Origin: Desulfopila aestuarii DSM 18488
GTDB lineage: Bacteria; Desulfobacterota; Desulfobulbia; Desulfobulbales; Desulfocapsaceae
Length of the DNA stretch: 49,675 bases
Reading direction: 5' to 3'
Assembly (NCBI GenBank): GCA_945863875.1
Contig: CAMBBS010000033.1
Span: forward strand, 1 to 49,675
This document shows positions 47,485 through 49,675 of the stretch, in pieces; position 1 is the stretch's first letter; each line of letters opens with the position of its first letter. Both the position numbers and the translations under genes were made by a program. The notes beneath the pieces are model-generated. The model saw only the letters and a list, made by a program, of their open reading frames with translations. It was not told where the DNA came from and searched no databases.

Positions 47485-47712
47485 ATGACAATTTTCATTC
47501 TGACACTGATCATTACCTTTTCTCTTCTGCTGCTCACTGCGGTGCTTATCAGTTACTGCAAGAGAAGACAGAACCGCACCAGCCACGGCTTAACCGGCAT
47601 GTGCCATAAAAGCGGCGGTGCCATGAATAGTTGCTGCAGTGCACAGTTTCTCAATCATTCCGCAAAAAGCGGCAAAGACGGCGACTACCTGCAGCCGACC
47701 CAAGAAAGATAA
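47485..47712 (+). CDS. Candidate NqrM-like NQR maturation protein
   Basis: A 75-aa protein 24 bp after nqrF. Residues 2-24 are a membrane helix (FILTLIITFSLLLLTAVLIS), followed by C25 and a cluster GMCHKSGGAMNSCC. NqrM proteins are short, have one N-terminal helix followed by about four cysteines, and are needed to insert the NqrDE iron centre. Position directly after nqrF matches. The Cys spacing differs from the Vibrio-type protein as I remember it, so the call is probable, not certain. No strong ribosome site is visible. Confidence 0.55.
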   Translation: MTIFILTLIITFSLLLLTAVLISYCKRRQNRTSHGLTGMCHKSGGAMNSCCSAQFLNHSAKSGKDGDYLQPTQER

Positions 47713-47751
47713 GGTTAGCCTGCCCTTTACCCATAAGTATGCCAAATAACT

Positions 47752-49675
47752 CTACCCATCCTCTAGCAGAGCAAAGCCCATGCACATAAACTGAAGCGCT
47801 GCGTACCCCTGCCAAAGAATTTGATGCCCTGGGGGCGGGTCGTTTTTGCGTCCGAGATATCCTCCGATCTTGGCCACAAGCTGCACAGCTTCACCAAGTA
47901 ACATGGGCGGTTTTATACTTTTTTTTAGCGTAGGCCTGCAAGGTTCTTAATTCTATATCCGAAAACAGAACTTCAGCCGGCAATTCCGGAACTTCTCTAC
48001 CCAGCAGGGTCATCAGCATGATCCGCCAGGCGATGACAAGATTGATGGCAATCACCCGGCGCAATCGTTCAGCGGTTTTGTGAGCCAGATCTTCGATACG
48101 GCAACCTGATTTAAGCACACGGTGCCAGTCTTCGATACGCCACTGCAGAACGTACCAGCGCAAGCACTGTTCGGCATTTGCAGCCGAGGTGATTACGATG
48201 ATTGTCAACAAAAACCACTCTACGGCTTTGGTATCGGCAGGCGGGTTTTCTTCCACGGCATGAACCAGCCAAAGGTCAATGGGCTCCTTGTCGCCGAGGT
48301 AGTGCGCCGGACGAAGTTGGATACGAAGAAAACGTACTGCGATATCTGCCAGGCGCCCTGGCCTTGCGGACCGGGCCTTTTGCTTGCTTTTCTTCAGCCG
48401 GGCGCTTTGGCGGGGGATGTTGATTTGACCCCGACTCGCAACGGGTGCCTGACGGGCTGTCTCGAATAGTTTGAAAGGTTCTTCCGAAGTGTTCCGGTTA
48501 TGCCTGGCGCGTACCAACAGTTCGACGCAACGGTTTCGGCGTTGTTCATCGAGCAGCTCAAAAAAATCCGCTTCCGGCTCACAGACGTGAACCAGCCTTG
48601 TCCGAGGCAACCTGGCAGACAGTGCGGCCAAGTCGCGGTGATGTTCCAGCCAGACAAAGGTCTTTTTCTCTTCGATAGGGATGACATGGGCCGAACGTTT
48701 TTCCTCTTCAGATTTGCTTTGGGGAGCGATACATTGGGCATGAACAACCCCCAAAGGCAGCCCGTTGGGAGCCACTGCCAACGTGGAGTGCAGATACAGC
48801 CCCCGGCTCTTGGCCCCGGTCTGGTTGCTTCCAAGCTCCCCCGGGCCGCTGCATTTCGACAGGTTGGTGTAATTTAAATCACTGCCGTCCTGAATGCAGA
48901 GCACGGTTTTTGTCCCATCATCCGCCCCACGGTACGTTCACGGTGGGGGGCCAGGATGTTGGGCATGCTCACCGCCGAGTCTTCCGGCTGATCTATCATG
49001 CGATAATAGGCTTTGACTTTCGGCCAATCGCCCTTTGCCACTCCGCTAAAGGTGCGACTTGGAACTCGTTTTCCGTCCAGTGCTCATTCTCCAATCCCTG
49101 GACCGGTGTTAATGCACCGAGACCGGCATCGGGGGATAAGCCTATTCGTTTCCTGAACTCTTTTTCAAGCGGGTAAACATAAATCGCCTTTATGCTCAGT
49201 GTCGCCTGATTAAAACGATCCTGTCTTCCGCGTCCCTTGGTGGCGCCAATATGAATCCAATTTGCGGCCCGATAGCACGTCCCCGAATAGTGCTGGGTGT
49301 CCACAAAACTCTCTACCAGGTATGGCCGGTAGCCGTACTGCTGCTCAAAATCGGTTGGCAAAGAAGCAATGCTCATCCCCAAAACCTTGGATGCGAGATT
49401 GCCACATTGCACACTGGGGCGAATCAGAAAGCGGCTCATTGCCACCACGGCATGTAAATGAGCCTGACGCTGCTCACCATTCCACCCGATCCACTTATCC
49501 CGGTTGGCCAGTTGCAAGGCCGCTGCACCAAATCCAAAACCGCCGAGCCAGCCATGTTCTGAGGCGATGAGATAGCGCAACTGCCGTCCCACCAAAGGCC
49601 CTGCACCTTGAGGATGTTCGCCAATCATCCGTTCATTCCAGATCCGCATGTGATCAGGGTTTGTCACCAATATCA
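47752..49675 (-). pseudogene. Transposase with DruA-like (DUF4338) N-terminus and IS4/Tn5-type DDE domain, frameshifted, partial
   Basis: The minus-strand frame enters from beyond the window. It reads WNERMIGEHPQGAGPLVGRQ, RYLIASEHGWLGGFGFGAAA, SRFLIRPSVQCGNLASKVLG and YRPYLVESFVDTQHYSGTCY, the DUF4338/DruA-like domain. Near 49070 a frame change leads to TFSGVAKGDWPKVKAYYRMI, and near 48920 a 1-nt loss leads to VLCIQDGSDLNYTNLSKCSG, the first DDE aspartate of Tn5-like transposases. WYVLQWRIEDWHRVLKSG is the YREK signature. Near 47900 a third change leads to AKIGGYLGRKNDPPPGHQIL and the true C-terminus at 47752. Three frame changes make it a dead copy. Confidence 0.8.

Overview
The window looks like a chromosomal segment of a Gram-negative, probably anaerobic bacterium of the Desulfobacterota (Desulfobulbales-like). 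This is inferred from gene content only: an arginine-to-polyamine operon using the carboxy(nor)spermidine route, a Na+-translocating NADH:quinone reductase (NQR), an FAD/Fe-S D-lactate dehydrogenase-type protein, and the general style of the proteins. No rRNA, tRNA or CRISPR array was seen.

Layout. (1) 1-9.5 kb is an accessory region full of decayed mobile DNA. It holds an IS701-type transposase scrap, a PIN-toxin/Phd-antitoxin pair, a YhaO-type nuclease whose partner gene yhaN is cut to 56 codons, and an IS91 relic with an ISAzo13-type relic lodged inside it. It also holds an intact 1023-aa SWIM-SNF2 helicase gene, a second IS91 tail in opposite orientation, and a DUF4143 ATPase fragment. 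(2) 9.5-16.6 kb is arginine metabolism: ctlX (citrulline/arginine-type hydrolase) with a small conserved protein on the minus strand. Divergent from them is a four-gene operon speA, carboxynorspermidine synthase, nspC and speB (arginine to agmatine to putrescine, plus the carboxyspermidine branch). (3) 16.6-21.7 kb is a minus-strand sensory operon: two paralogous LivK-type periplasmic binding proteins followed by a hybrid histidine kinase with two receiver domains and an Hpt domain, with no ABC permease or ATPase genes. (4) 21.7-24.3 kb carries relics of two IS200/IS605-superfamily (OMEGA) elements. One is a divergent tnpA/tnpB element with a recognisable reRNA 3' end. The other is an omega-RNA-like structure joined to only the C-terminal third of iscB. 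They bracket a cytidylate-kinase-like gene.

(5) 24.3-31.2 kb contains a macro-domain protein, a D-lactate dehydrogenase-type FAD/Fe-S protein, a stand-alone Lrp-type ligand-binding protein, a response regulator with a zinc-ribbon tail, NudC and an HD-GYP phosphodiesterase. (6) 31.2-37.2 kb is a marR-MFP-RND-tolC efflux operon on the minus strand with a clear sigma70 promoter. (7) 37.2-39.9 kb is lemA with two TPM-domain genes, again with a good promoter, convergent with a carboxymuconolactone decarboxylase-family gene. (8) 39.9-41.2 kb is a decayed HerA/DUF87 ATPase. (9) 41.5-47.7 kb is nqrABCDEF plus a candidate nqrM, preceded by a structured leader. (10) 47.75 kb to the window end is a multiply frameshifted transposase with a DruA-like (DUF4338) N-terminus and an IS4/Tn5-type DDE domain; its 5' end lies outside the window.

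The most unusual material is the set of OMEGA relics, the binding-protein/kinase operon, the IS91-bracketed SNF2 gene, and the structured leaders of speA and nqrA. All family calls come from reading the translations; no database search was possible.
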